Shown piece by piece: positions 33,195-42,352 of a stretch of 64,000 nt of DNA. Origin of the DNA: Pseudoalteromonas xiamenensis (GTDB lineage Bacteria > Pseudomonadota > Gammaproteobacteria > Enterobacterales > Alteromonadaceae); NCBI RefSeq assembly GCF_042431545.1, contig NZ_JBHLYX010000002.1. One strand, given 5' to 3'. The notes beneath the pieces were generated by a model. The model was not told the DNA's origin, ran no database searches, and was given only the letters and a program-made list of their open reading frames with translations. A program made the translations under genes and the position numbers. Positions within the stretch are counted from its first letter, which is position 1. Each line of letters begins with the position of its first letter.

Positions 33195-34574
33195 ATGTTT
33201 GAAAATCTTCAAGAACGATTAGGTAAGACTCTCAAAAACATCAGCGGCAGGGGCCGTTTGACTGAGGACAACATCAAAGACACGCTGCGTGAAGTACGTA
33301 TGGCGCTGTTGGAAGCGGATGTTGCATTACCCGTTGTTCGTGAATTCGTAAAACAAGTAAAAGAACGTGCCGTCGGCGTTGAAGTAACAAAAAGTTTGAG
33401 TCCAGGTCAGGTCTTTATCAAAATCGTTCGTGACGAGCTTGAAAAGGCAATGGGTGAATCAAACGAAGAACTAAACTTGAGCACACAGCCACCTGCTGTG
33501 TTAATGATGGCCGGTCTACAAGGCGCGGGTAAAACTACAAGCGTTGGTAAACTTGCGAAATTTTTAAAAGAAAGACACAAAAAATCAGTTTTAGTGGTAT
33601 CAGCTGACGTATACCGTCCAGCGGCAATCAAACAGCTTGAAACGCTTGCATCGGATGTCGGTGTGGAGTTTTTCCCTAGTGATATTTCGCAAAAGCCAGT
33701 TGATATTGCGAAAGGCGCGATTGATCATGCAAAGCGAAAATTCTTTGATGTAGTGATAGTAGATACTGCTGGTCGTTTACACGTCGACGCAGACATGATG
33801 GACGAGATCAAAGATTTACACGCTGCTATTAAGCCTATTGAAACGTTGTTTGTGGTTGACTCCATGACAGGTCAAGACGCGGCAAATACAGCAAAAGCGT
33901 TTGATGATGCTTTACCACTTACCGGTGTAATTCTAACTAAGACTGATGGTGATGCACGTGGTGGTGCTGCGTTGTCTATTCGTCATATCACAGGCAAACC
34001 AATCAAATTTATCGGTGTCGGTGAACGTACTGATGCACTTGAACCTTTCCATCCAGACCGTGTAGCTTCTCGAATTCTAGGCATGGGCGATGTGTTATCG
34101 CTTATCGAAGAAGTTCAAATGAAGGTGGACAAGGATAAAGCGGCTAAAGTGGCAGAAAAAGTCATGAAAGGCGATGACTTTACGCTTGAAGACTTTGCTG
34201 AGCAGCTACGCCAGATGAAGAACATGGGTGGTATGATGTCGTTGCTTGAGAAGTTGCCTGGCATGAACAATCTGCCAGATGCAGTGAAAGGCCAAGTTGG
34301 TGATAAAGCGTTCAATCAAATGGAAGCAATTATTAACTCGATGACGCCGCTTGAGCGCAAAAAGCCAGATTTAATCAAAGGCTCACGCAAAAAGCGTATT
34401 GCTGCAGGCTCTGGTACTCAAGTTCAAGAAATCAATAAGTTGCTGAAGCAATTTATGCAAATGCAAAAAATGATGAAGAAGATGAAAGGAAAAGGCGGCA
34501 TGATGAAAATGATGCGTAACATGAAAGGCATGATGCCTCCAGGCATGTTTGGTGGCGGCGGTCCTAAATTTTAA
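33195..34574 (+). CDS. ffh: signal recognition particle protein Ffh
   Basis: GTPase that with 4.5S RNA delivers nascent membrane proteins to FtsY. 459 residues: N domain (about 1-88), G domain with GLQGAGKTTS (G1), DTAGRLH (G3) and TKTDGDARGGA (G4), and the methionine-rich M domain (about 300-459), whose tail is unusually rich in Met, Lys and Gly. Monocistronic with a clear terminator. The rpsP operon does not follow directly, unlike in some relatives. Confidence 0.98.
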   Translation: MFENLQERLGKTLKNISGRGRLTEDNIKDTLREVRMALLEADVALPVVREFVKQVKERAVGVEVTKSLSPGQVFIKIVRDELEKAMGESNEELNLSTQPPAVLMMAGLQGAGKTTSVGKLAKFLKERHKKSVLVVSADVYRPAAIKQLETLASDVGVEFFPSDISQKPVDIAKGAIDHAKRKFFDVVIVDTAGRLHVDADMMDEIKDLHAAIKPIETLFVVDSMTGQDAANTAKAFDDALPLTGVILTKTDGDARGGAALSIRHITGKPIKFIGVGERTDALEPFHPDRVASRILGMGDVLSLIEEVQMKVDKDKAAKVAEKVMKGDDFTLEDFAEQLRQMKNMGGMMSLLEKLPGMNNLPDAVKGQVGDKAFNQMEAIINSMTPLERKKPDLIKGSRKKRIAAGSGTQVQEINKLLKQFMQMQKMMKKMKGKGGMMKMMRNMKGMMPPGMFGGGGPKF

Positions 34575-34594
34575 TTTCCATTTCATTCTATAAA

Positions 34595-34618
34595 AAACCA
34601 GCCTTAGCTGGTTTTTTT
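34595..34618 (+). terminator. ffh terminator
   Basis: AAACCAGC / GCTGGTTT hairpin (34595-34602 with 34607-34614) with seven T. Confidence 0.9.
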
Positions 34619-34824
34619 GTTTTTAACACCGCAGCGGCTTGTATTGCGGTTTTCTTTGATGGCGAACCGTGCGTTTTCACTTTATCTCAATGAAAAAGGT
34701 GTTTAAGTAAAATTACTTTAAGCAAATCAGGTATTCATCAGCCGATCAAAATGGTGTCTGAAGGAGTTTAAGTTGGGAATGCGGTGCAATAACGCAACTC
34801 AACAAAAACACTAAAAGGATACTT

Positions 34825-35913
34825 ATGTCTATTCGCACCCTCACGTTACTCGCTCTACTATTCAACTGCTTCATTCGCGCTGAAGCACTTGAACCCTCCC
34901 TTGGACCTAAAGTGACCTACCATCAAATTCAGTCGAAACAAATGACATCGTCACTGAGATTAAAAGTGGTGCTTCCCAACAGTTACTTAGATAAGTCGAC
35001 GTATCACTATCCGTTACTGTTAACTCTTGCAGGTGAAAGTCAGATAAATTCAGTCATAGCCCAAGTAGACTGGCTAAGTCATGTCAGTTTTGGTCCGATG
35101 CCAGAGGTGATACTGGTTCAGCTACCACAATTAAACACGTCTGATGCGATTGCAAAAAAAGTTGTTATCGAAGAAATATTGCCCCACTTAAGGACCCAGT
35201 TTCGTCTAGCGCCTTTTACCATGATAGAAGGGTTCTCAACATCAGGTGTCGCCGCACTTGACTACTTCGCAGAATTTCCAACGATCTTTCAGGCAACGAT
35301 AGTATCGAGCCCCGCATTTGGACTAAAAAACGATGCTTGGTTGGCGGAGTTAATCACGAAGTTAAAAGCAAATTTGGGAGAGCGTTACTTATACGTAAGC
35401 AAAAGTGGGTTTAACGACGACGCAACGAGTTATGAACAATTAAAGGCATCACTTACTCATTTTACAAATGCTCATTTTGCCGATTTGAGTCAACAAAATT
35501 ATTTGTCAACGAGCCTCATTGGTTTTGAACAAGGCGTTAAAACGCTTTTTGAAGTGCGCGAAATCACCAACTTTGAACCATTTGCTCGAGAAGGGCTCAG
35601 TAGCGTGCTCGAATACCATAAAATGCTACATAAACGGTTTGGTTTTCAAATATCGGATACGGATAACTTAATGGGATTGGCTGGTTATTATTTCAAACAT
35701 ATGCAAACAACCAAGGCAAACCAAGTTTATGAGTATATGAAGGCACGGGATGAAAAGAACGTTTTGATTCAAGTTAGGCATGGGCAAGCTTTACTAGAAA
35801 ACGGTCTAGTTGACCTCGCGAAAGAGGTGTTTTCCAGCGCCTTAAAACTCGCGCACGCGCAAAACAACACCGAAGCGGTGGAGTTTATTCAACACCATCT
35901 TGAACGTCTTTGA
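34825..35913 (+). CDS. periplasmic alpha/beta-hydrolase, esterase D-like
   Basis: 362 residues: signal peptide (about 1-22), then an esterase (IroE/esterase D-like) alpha/beta-hydrolase domain. The nucleophile elbow is EGFSTSGVAAL, with Ser138 the likely nucleophile. The C-terminal third is helical and TPR-like (VRHGQALLENGLVDLAKEVF). Substrate unknown; relatives hydrolyse siderophore esters or small acyl esters. The ribosome-binding site is AAAGGA. Its 3' end overlaps the convergent ToxR-like gene by 29 bases, so no terminator fits between them. Confidence 0.82.
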   Translation: MSIRTLTLLALLFNCFIRAEALEPSLGPKVTYHQIQSKQMTSSLRLKVVLPNSYLDKSTYHYPLLLTLAGESQINSVIAQVDWLSHVSFGPMPEVILVQLPQLNTSDAIAKKVVIEEILPHLRTQFRLAPFTMIEGFSTSGVAALDYFAEFPTIFQATIVSSPAFGLKNDAWLAELITKLKANLGERYLYVSKSGFNDDATSYEQLKASLTHFTNAHFADLSQQNYLSTSLIGFEQGVKTLFEVREITNFEPFAREGLSSVLEYHKMLHKRFGFQISDTDNLMGLAGYYFKHMQTTKANQVYEYMKARDEKNVLIQVRHGQALLENGLVDLAKEVFSSALKLAHAQNNTEAVEFIQHHLERL

Positions 35914-37870
35914 CAACCAACTTTACTATGTCTGAACGCTTGGGGGCGTAGTTATCTGACAGCATTCTAAATGGTGCCGTTCTCACGTCCGTTGCAAAAA
36001 GCGCATTTTCGTCAAACGTTGCTATATTTTCGCGACTGAAATTCGAGGTATTTATTGCCCAAATGCGAGTGGCTTTGTCTTGAGTATAGAGTTGCTCGCT
36101 ACGTAAGTAATATCGAGATTGTATAGTGATATCTGGGAATAGTTCAGCGGCTGGGCTATTTGGTTCATCAAGTGATGAAACCAATAGTTTCCCGATCCCC
36201 TTTGGATTGAAAATGAGTTGATTACGTTCGGTCAGCTGCGCCCACCCAACTTTAGCGTTTATTAAGGGTTTTGTAGTGAGAGAGTCAAGCGTTAATAGGA
36301 GTGGTTCATAGGTTTCTGCATTTCTCATTAACAGCCAGCCCTTCGCACTATGCTGCATCAAGGTATCTACCGCAGGGCTGGTAAGATACCTTATTTTGTA
36401 CGTACTCAAATCAAATTCATAGAGACTGCTATTCGAGATAAACCAAAGACCTTTACCATCTACTTTCCATATAAAACTGGACACGGGTTGTTTATGAGTG
36501 AGTTGCCTGAGTTCGCCATTTTTGCTGAGCCAAATTTGATTTTGTCCTGAGCGTGTCGAAATAAAGGCAATACTATCGTCATTAGGGCTGTATTGCCCCA
36601 TTGTCTGAGAATACTGCGTTGAGAAGAGTGGTTTGTCGAAGAATTTATCTGAATCCCATTGCCGTTCGTTGATTTGCCACGGATTGATACTGGCTTGAGC
36701 TAAGAGAATGTTGTTATCTAAAGCAGCGATAAGGTCAAACTTTTCCGTTCTGGGAATCACGACGTTTTGTACATTACTTTCACTGTGAATGTAGCGGAAA
36801 AGTTTGTGCTCATGGGTTTGAAATACCACGCCTTTGCGGTTTATTACTGCATTGGACGCGCCTGATTGAGCATAGGTCGACGGATAAAAGCTCGTTGTGA
36901 GAAAGGAATTGTTTTCAAGACGGCCTAACCAAACTCCCGTTTGACCTTGGTGATCGGTTCCACCCAGCAGGATTTGCCCACTCGACACATTTAGGTTAGC
37001 GATTTGGTCAAGATTGGCTTGCTGTGTCAGGTCAATTTGAACTGGTTCTCGCGCCGAAAAATCATATGCATAGACGGAATTTTGTTGGGACTTACTGGTT
37101 TTAAGATAAATAAATTGGTCGTTATTAAGCCATTTCGCACCATGGTTAAAGTTGTTCGTGCACGGAATGACAACGTGAGATTTATTGTTGAGAAGGGAAT
37201 ACAGTCTGACTTGAGCACATTTGACCTTGTTAACGAATTGAACCTCTGAAAAGAGTATTAAAGTGCCTTCTGGATTCAAAGAGGTCCCACCATACAACTG
37301 GTGAGATGAATACAAAATCTGTGTTTTCTGGGTATCTCTATTTTTCAAAACTAGGAGATGTTTATCATTGTCTTGTTCAATATAAATTAGCGAATTTTGG
37401 TGAAAACTCGCTCCGTGTTGATATTGACTCTTAAAGGTCAGTGGTTCGATTGATTCAATCGAAAGTGAGGGGGCGTGCTTTTCGAATGTTGTGCCGATCA
37501 AAAAAACAACAATAAGTACAAGCAGTGTGCCAATCATAATGGCGACTCGTTTATGTTGCCTTGGAGCCGAGGATAAACGTGTTGGATTCAGTCGATAGCC
37601 TAATTTTGGAAAGGTCTCGATAATCGTCTTACCATCATCGCCGAGTGCTTTCCTTAAATGCGTAACACAGCGTTGTAGAGCATTGGGTTCAACCACGGTA
37701 TCTGCCCAAACGAGTTCAATCAGTTCTTGGTAACTTAAAACTGAACCCTGTGCATTGACGAGAGCAGCCAATACATTTCGGACTTTAGGTTCTAAGAGTG
37801 TCCTCGAATCACGATAAAAAATCTCTCCTGTTTTTACGTCGACCAAACGCCCGTTTATATGAAAACGCAA
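35885..37870 (-). CDS. ToxR/CadC-like membrane regulator with beta-propeller sensor
   Basis: 661 residues: N-terminal OmpR/PhoB-type winged helix (about 1-95; VLSYQELIELVWADTVVEPNALQRCVTHLRK-type pattern), one membrane helix (about 107-125), and a large periplasmic region. That region has repeated WD40/TolB-like blades such as QYSPNDDSIAFISTRSGQ. The layout is CadC-like: transcription is controlled directly from the membrane in response to a periplasmic signal. The target is not known; the overlapping esterase gene is the obvious candidate. The start codon is well placed, as the DNA-binding domain begins within the first few residues. Confidence 0.87.
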   Translation of the reverse strand: MRFHINGRLVDVKTGEIFYRDSRTLLEPKVRNVLAALVNAQGSVLSYQELIELVWADTVVEPNALQRCVTHLRKALGDDGKTIIETFPKLGYRLNPTRLSSAPRQHKRVAIMIGTLLVLIVVFLIGTTFEKHAPSLSIESIEPLTFKSQYQHGASFHQNSLIYIEQDNDKHLLVLKNRDTQKTQILYSSHQLYGGTSLNPEGTLILFSEVQFVNKVKCAQVRLYSLLNNKSHVVIPCTNNFNHGAKWLNNDQFIYLKTSKSQQNSVYAYDFSAREPVQIDLTQQANLDQIANLNVSSGQILLGGTDHQGQTGVWLGRLENNSFLTTSFYPSTYAQSGASNAVINRKGVVFQTHEHKLFRYIHSESNVQNVVIPRTEKFDLIAALDNNILLAQASINPWQINERQWDSDKFFDKPLFSTQYSQTMGQYSPNDDSIAFISTRSGQNQIWLSKNGELRQLTHKQPVSSFIWKVDGKGLWFISNSSLYEFDLSTYKIRYLTSPAVDTLMQHSAKGWLLMRNAETYEPLLLTLDSLTTKPLINAKVGWAQLTERNQLIFNPKGIGKLLVSSLDEPNSPAAELFPDITIQSRYYLRSEQLYTQDKATRIWAINTSNFSRENIATFDENALFATDVRTAPFRMLSDNYAPKRSDIVKLVVKDVQDGVE

Positions 37871-38058
37871 GTTATCTCCGTTAGTTAGAAAACCGCAAAT
37901 ACCGATGGGAAGGATGCATGAGTTCTGTTTCGATGTAAATAGAGGTAACTTCCGTTCACTAGGAGATGTGTATCATTTAAATCCATAGACAGAAAAATGA
38001 AATTTAACGGTCATTATTTGGTCAAATGTGAAAAGTAGTCTAAATTTTATGAGAAAGG

Positions 38059-38074
38059 TTGACACCGGTGTCAA
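38059..38074. promoter_or_regulatory. LacI-type operator 1 overlapping the -35 of edd
   Basis: Perfect 16-bp palindrome TTGACACCGGTGTCAA with a central CG, typical of LacI-family sugar regulators. Its first six bases are a consensus -35 (TTGACA). With TTAAT at 38084-38088 it would form the edd promoter (spacing about 18). Confidence 0.7.
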
Positions 38075-38092
38075 GTTCGTGCGTTAATAAAG

Positions 38093-38106
38093 TGACACCG
38101 GTGTCA
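38093..38106. promoter_or_regulatory. LacI-type operator 2 at the edd start site
   Basis: Second copy of the TGACACCGGTGTCA palindrome. Its centre lies about 33 bp (three helical turns) from that of operator 1, just downstream of the likely -10, so a bound repressor would cover the start point. Confidence 0.7.
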
Positions 38107-38229
38107 GGTTGGGGTGAGAGACAACCTGACAGCGTACCTTTGAACGGGTAAATCAAAGCTGCTCAGTATGGTTGAGCGAATCGATCCTACTGAGCCTTTT
38201 TCCTTTCATCTCAAGAAGAGAGTCATATT

Positions 38230-40077
38230 ATGTTGCATCCACGGATTAAAGAAGTCACAGAACGTGTCATTGAACGCAGCAAGGCGAGTCGCCAAGCCTA
38301 CCTAGAACGTATGGCTTATGCTAAGAAACAAACACGAGTTCGCGCTGGCATTGGATGTGGCAACCTAGCACACGTTATGGCTGCATGTAGCAGCAGCGAT
38401 AAAGCAAGACTGAAAGCAGATGAGCAACCTAATATTGCCATCATTAATTCCTACAACGATATGCTGTCTGCCCATGTGCCATATAAAGACTACCCAGATT
38501 TAATTAAAGCAGTTGCCGAGAAATACGATGCAACCGCGCAAGTTGCAGGTGGTGTACCTGCAATGTGTGATGGCGTGACACAAGGCCGCGATGGTATGGA
38601 ACTGTCTTTGTTTTCACGTGATGTCATTGCAATGTCTACCGCCGTTGCGCTATCTCACGACGTGTTTGATGGCGTTTTGTGTCTTGGTGTTTGTGACAAG
38701 ATTGTCCCTGGATTGCTAATTGGTTCATTAAGCTTCGGTCATCTGCCAGTGTTTTTCCTGCCAGCAGGTCCGATGCAATCTGGTATTCCAAATAAAGAGA
38801 AAGCACGCGTTCGTCAAAAGTTTGCGCAAGGTTTAGTGTCTCGCGAAGAATTACTTGAGGCTGAAAGTGCATCTTACCACAGTGCTGGTACTTGTACTTT
38901 TTACGGCACAGCTAACTCAAATCAAATGTTGATGGAAATTATGGGTCTTCATTTGCCAGGTAGCTCTTTCATCAATCCTTACACCGAATTGCGTGATGGT
39001 TTAACTGCCAACGCGGTTGAGACAATGTTACAGCAACTGATTGAGTCTAAATCAGCAAATACATTAGGTGATATTGTCAGTGAGAAAACGGTGATCAACG
39101 GCCTCGTTGGATTGTTGGCAACAGGTGGTTCAACAAACCATGCCATTCACTTAGTGGCAATGGCTAAAGCCGCTGGTGTAGAAATTAATTGGAAGGACAT
39201 GGCGGACTTGTCTGAAGTTGTGCCGTTGTTAACACGTATTTATCCGAATGGCTCAGCGGATGTAAATCATTTTCAAGCAGCCGGCGGCATGGGCTTTTTG
39301 ATGCGCGAACTGCGTGATGCAGGTTTCCTACACAATGACGTAAAAACTATTGTAGGTGATGGTCTAGACGCTTACACAAAAGAGCCGCGCATCAAACAAG
39401 ACTTAACTATCATGACGGACAGTACATTACCTTGCAAAGTTGAGTGGGTAGATTGTCCGGCAACGTCCTTAGATGCGGAAGTACTTCGTCCAGTTAGCGA
39501 TCCATTTAATAAACAAGGTGGTCTGCAATTACTAACGGGTAACTTAGGTAAAGCCGTTATTAAAGTATCCGCTGTGGCAGAACAGCATCAGGTCGTCAGT
39601 GCGCCGGCCAAAGTGTTTAGTTCACAAAGCGCGTTGCAACAAGCTTTTGCTGATGGTGAACTGAATCAAGATTTTATTGCTGTAATAAAAGAGCAAGGCC
39701 CTAAAGCGAAAGGGATGCCTGAGCTTCACAAGTTAACGCCAGTTATGGCGACCCTTCAGGACCAAGGTTTTAAAGTGGCTATCGTCACTGACGGACGTAT
39801 GTCTGGTGCGTCAGGTAAAGTACCTGCGGCAATCCATTTAGCACCTGAAGCGGTCGAGGGTGGCATTATCGCGAAAGTACGAGATGGTGACTTAATTACT
39901 TTGGATGCACCAAAAGGTGTATTAAAACTTCATGTTTCAGATGAAGAGTTGGCAAAACGAGAATTAGAAATAAGTCAAACCGGCATGACATATGGCACAG
40001 GCCGTGAGTTATTTGCTGGATTCAGAAACATCGTGAGCAGTGCTGATTTAGGCGCAAGCTCATTTGGTATTGAATAA
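38230..40077 (+). CDS. edd: phosphogluconate dehydratase (Edd)
   Basis: Entner-Doudoroff enzyme converting 6-phosphogluconate to 2-keto-3-deoxy-6-phosphogluconate. 615 residues of the IlvD/Edd family. Iron-sulfur cysteines are visible in MCDGVTQGRDGMELS, LGVCDKIVPG and GTCTFYGTANSNQM, and the C-terminal DGRMSGASGKVPAAIH is present. First gene of edd-eda-gap, controlled by the two LacI-type operators upstream. Confidence 0.97.
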   Translation: MLHPRIKEVTERVIERSKASRQAYLERMAYAKKQTRVRAGIGCGNLAHVMAACSSSDKARLKADEQPNIAIINSYNDMLSAHVPYKDYPDLIKAVAEKYDATAQVAGGVPAMCDGVTQGRDGMELSLFSRDVIAMSTAVALSHDVFDGVLCLGVCDKIVPGLLIGSLSFGHLPVFFLPAGPMQSGIPNKEKARVRQKFAQGLVSREELLEAESASYHSAGTCTFYGTANSNQMLMEIMGLHLPGSSFINPYTELRDGLTANAVETMLQQLIESKSANTLGDIVSEKTVINGLVGLLATGGSTNHAIHLVAMAKAAGVEINWKDMADLSEVVPLLTRIYPNGSADVNHFQAAGGMGFLMRELRDAGFLHNDVKTIVGDGLDAYTKEPRIKQDLTIMTDSTLPCKVEWVDCPATSLDAEVLRPVSDPFNKQGGLQLLTGNLGKAVIKVSAVAEQHQVVSAPAKVFSSQSALQQAFADGELNQDFIAVIKEQGPKAKGMPELHKLTPVMATLQDQGFKVAIVTDGRMSGASGKVPAAIHLAPEAVEGGIIAKVRDGDLITLDAPKGVLKLHVSDEELAKRELEISQTGMTYGTGRELFAGFRNIVSSADLGASSFGIE

Positions 40078-40098
40078 CAATTGGGAATGAGGGACGTG

Positions 40099-40719
40099 AT
40101 GAACATCGAAGCTATTTTATCATCGGCACCAGTTGTACCTGTAGTTGTGATCGACAATTTAGACGACGCGGCTCCGCTTGCTAAAGCTTTATATGCGGGT
40201 GGTTTACGTGCATTGGAAATTACATTGCGTACACCAGTGGCTGCTGAAGCTGTGAAGTTGATGAAAAAAGCTGTACCAGAAGCGTTTGTTGGTACGGGCA
40301 CCGTTGTTGATAAGGCTACTTTCGACGCATCGGTTGAAGCTGGCGCCGATTTTATGGTGAGTCCAGGTGTAACAGACGAACTGATTGCACTTGCAAAATC
40401 AACAGACATTCCATTTTTACCGGGAGCCGCTACGCCAAGTGAAGTTATGCGTTTGGCGTCTCATGGTTTTAAGTTTTTAAAGTTTTTCCCTGCAGAAGCG
40501 GCAGGAGGGGCACCAATGTTAAAGTCAATTGGTGGACCACTTCCTCACGTAAAGTTTTGCCCGACCGGCGGCATCACGCTCGAATCTGCACCTAAGTACC
40601 TATCACTGAGCAACGTTGTGTGTGTTGGTGGTACTTGGATGGTCGATAAGCAACTTATTGCAAACAAAGATTGGCAGGCCATTGAAGCGCTTGCAAAACA
40701 AGCAAGTCAAATTAAATAA
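40099..40719 (+). CDS. eda: KDPG aldolase (Eda)
   Basis: Splits 2-keto-3-deoxy-6-phosphogluconate into pyruvate and glyceraldehyde 3-phosphate. 206 residues from the ATG at 40099 (GAGGGA just upstream). The frame also opens at a TTG at 40081, which would add six residues. Schiff-base Lys128 lies in FLKFFPAEAAGG and Glu40 in ALEITLRT. Twenty-one bases after edd; same operon. Confidence 0.96.
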   Translation: MNIEAILSSAPVVPVVVIDNLDDAAPLAKALYAGGLRALEITLRTPVAAEAVKLMKKAVPEAFVGTGTVVDKATFDASVEAGADFMVSPGVTDELIALAKSTDIPFLPGAATPSEVMRLASHGFKFLKFFPAEAAGGAPMLKSIGGPLPHVKFCPTGGITLESAPKYLSLSNVVCVGGTWMVDKQLIANKDWQAIEALAKQASQIK

Positions 40720-40735
40720 TCAAGGGGACTCGAAA

Positions 40736-41740
40736 ATGATTAAAATCGCAATTAATGGCTATGGCCGTATCGGTCGTAATGTTTTACGTGCTCTCTATGA
40801 GTCAAACCAACAAAATGAAATCAAAGTTGTTGCAATCAACGACTTGGCTCCAGCAAATGTAAACGCACACTTGACGCAATATGATTCAGTGCACGGCAAG
40901 TTTTCGCAAGAAGTGTCGCTTTCAGGCAATACACTTGTCATTGGCAATGATGAAATCGAGCTGGTTCAAGAACGTGATCCATCAAATCTTCCTTGGGCAC
41001 GTTTAGGTGTAGATGTTGTTCTTGAATGTACGGGGTTGTTTACTGACCGCGCAAGTGCCTCTAAACACATTGAAGCAGGTGCGAAAAAAGTAATCGTATC
41101 AGCACCAGGTAAAGAAATGGATGCCACGGTTGTTCACGGTGTAAATAGCGATGTACTCACTGCATCGAGTAACATCATTTCAAATGCCTCTTGCACGACT
41201 AACTGTTTAGCGCCTGTAGCGAAAGCATTGAACGATACTATCGGAATTGAACAAGGTAGTATGACCACTATTCACGCTTACACTAATGACCAGGTACTGA
41301 CTGACGTATACCACCCAGATCTTTACCGTGCGCGCAGCGCAACGCAATCTATGATCCCAACAAAAACAGGTGCAGCAGCAGCTGTTGGTCTTGTGTTGCC
41401 TGAGCTTGCTGGAAAACTTGATGGTATGGCTGTTCGTGTTCCAACTATCAATGTGTCACTTGTGGATCTGACCTTTGTTGCGTCACGTGAAACGACTAAA
41501 GAAGAAGTCAATGCAGCGGTTAAAGCGGCAGCGCAGGGTGCTATGGCAGGCGTACTTGAAGTGAATGAACTACCTTTGGTATCAATTGACTTCAATCACA
41601 ATCCAGCATCGTCTATTTTTGATGCAACACAAACACGTGTTGATGGCAAACTAGTTAAAGTAATGGCTTGGTACGACAACGAGTGGGGGTTCTCTAATCG
41701 TATGTTGGATCAAGTAAAAACACTTGGAAAATTCTTGTAA
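40736..41740 (+). CDS. gap: type I glyceraldehyde-3-phosphate dehydrogenase
   Basis: Oxidises the glyceraldehyde 3-phosphate produced by Eda. 334 residues: Rossmann motif INGYGRIGRNVLRAL (7-21), catalytic Cys153 in SNASCTTNCLAP, and Asp36 at the end of the second strand (AINDLAP), which favours NAD over NADP. The ATG at 40736 follows AAGGGGA; the longer frame from 40616 only overlaps eda. An Epd-like erythrose-4-phosphate role is less likely given its place after eda. Confidence 0.95.
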   Translation: MIKIAINGYGRIGRNVLRALYESNQQNEIKVVAINDLAPANVNAHLTQYDSVHGKFSQEVSLSGNTLVIGNDEIELVQERDPSNLPWARLGVDVVLECTGLFTDRASASKHIEAGAKKVIVSAPGKEMDATVVHGVNSDVLTASSNIISNASCTTNCLAPVAKALNDTIGIEQGSMTTIHAYTNDQVLTDVYHPDLYRARSATQSMIPTKTGAAAAVGLVLPELAGKLDGMAVRVPTINVSLVDLTFVASRETTKEEVNAAVKAAAQGAMAGVLEVNELPLVSIDFNHNPASSIFDATQTRVDGKLVKVMAWYDNEWGFSNRMLDQVKTLGKFL

Positions 41741-41760
41741 TATCAATGTTTATCCAATAC

Positions 41761-41786
41761 AAAGCCGACGTTATGTCGGCTTTTTT
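41761..41786 (+). terminator. terminator of edd-eda-gap
   Basis: AAAGCCGAC / GTCGGCTTT (41761-41769 with 41775-41783), running into six T. Confidence 0.9.
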
Positions 41787-42010
41787 ATGCCATTTTTCCA
41801 CGATTACTTAAGTCTTGGATTCAATATTCTAAAAGTATGTGTTCCATTTAAATCCTTTTGTCATTTTTCAACTTTTTATTAATAGTTTAGTGAGCTTGTC
41901 TTAGATCAAAAAAACAAAATTCCATAGGCGTACTATGACTTTAACGGAACAGAAACAAGTTGATAAAAGTTACTGTTGCCACTTTTCTCTATGTGTAAAG
42001 GAGTCTCAAT

Positions 42011-42250
42011 ATGACGATTGAACGCCACAGCCTTGCAAAAGAATTACCTGAATTTAAAGATAAGATCCACGAGTTGAAAATGAACGATAAACATTTCGCA
42101 CGTTTGTTTGACGACTATCATGATCTTGACCACGCCGTGATCCGAATTGAAGATGGCGTTGAGAGTAGCTCAGACGAATATCTGGAGTCCCTGAAAAAAC
42201 AAAGACTTCAATTGAAAGATCAGCTCTACTCAATCTTACGTAACGCGTAA
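42011..42250 (+). CDS. YdcH family (DUF465) small protein
   Basis: 79 residues, highly charged, predicted helical hairpin. Matches the DUF465/YdcH family (DFxxLFDxYHDLDHxIxRIE followed by LKKQRLQLKDQL). Function unknown. Strong ribosome-binding site AAAGGAG seven bases before the ATG suggests high expression. The 224 bases between the gap terminator and this gene show no other gene. Confidence 0.93.
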   Translation: MTIERHSLAKELPEFKDKIHELKMNDKHFARLFDDYHDLDHAVIRIEDGVESSSDEYLESLKKQRLQLKDQLYSILRNA

Positions 42251-42352
42251 ACTCCAACCAGCCTGCATAACTCCCGTAAGATTGTGTGGGCTTTTTCGCC
42301 GCTTTAGTTTTTCTCGCCTATACTCTTTAAAACACTTCTTCAGGGTACATTC

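Larger units (their letters stand above)
37871..38229. other. 359-base intergenic region between ToxR-like regulator and edd
   Basis: No coding frame. It holds the divergent promoters of the regulator (minus) and of edd-eda-gap (plus). Two TGACACCGGTGTCA palindromes lie at 38059-38074 and 38093-38106. A further inverted repeat, CAGGTTG / CAACCTG (38105-38111 with 38122-38128), sits in the edd leader. Confidence 0.7.

Noticed and set aside
40616..40735. Longer frame upstream of gap
   Set aside because: It overlaps eda out of frame, and GAPDH begins at the ATG at 40736 with a good ribosome-binding site.
41935..42021. 28-codon ORF overlapping the start of the ydcH-like gene
   Set aside because: No good ribosome-binding site and no recognisable pattern. 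A leader peptide is possible, but nothing in the sequence decides it.
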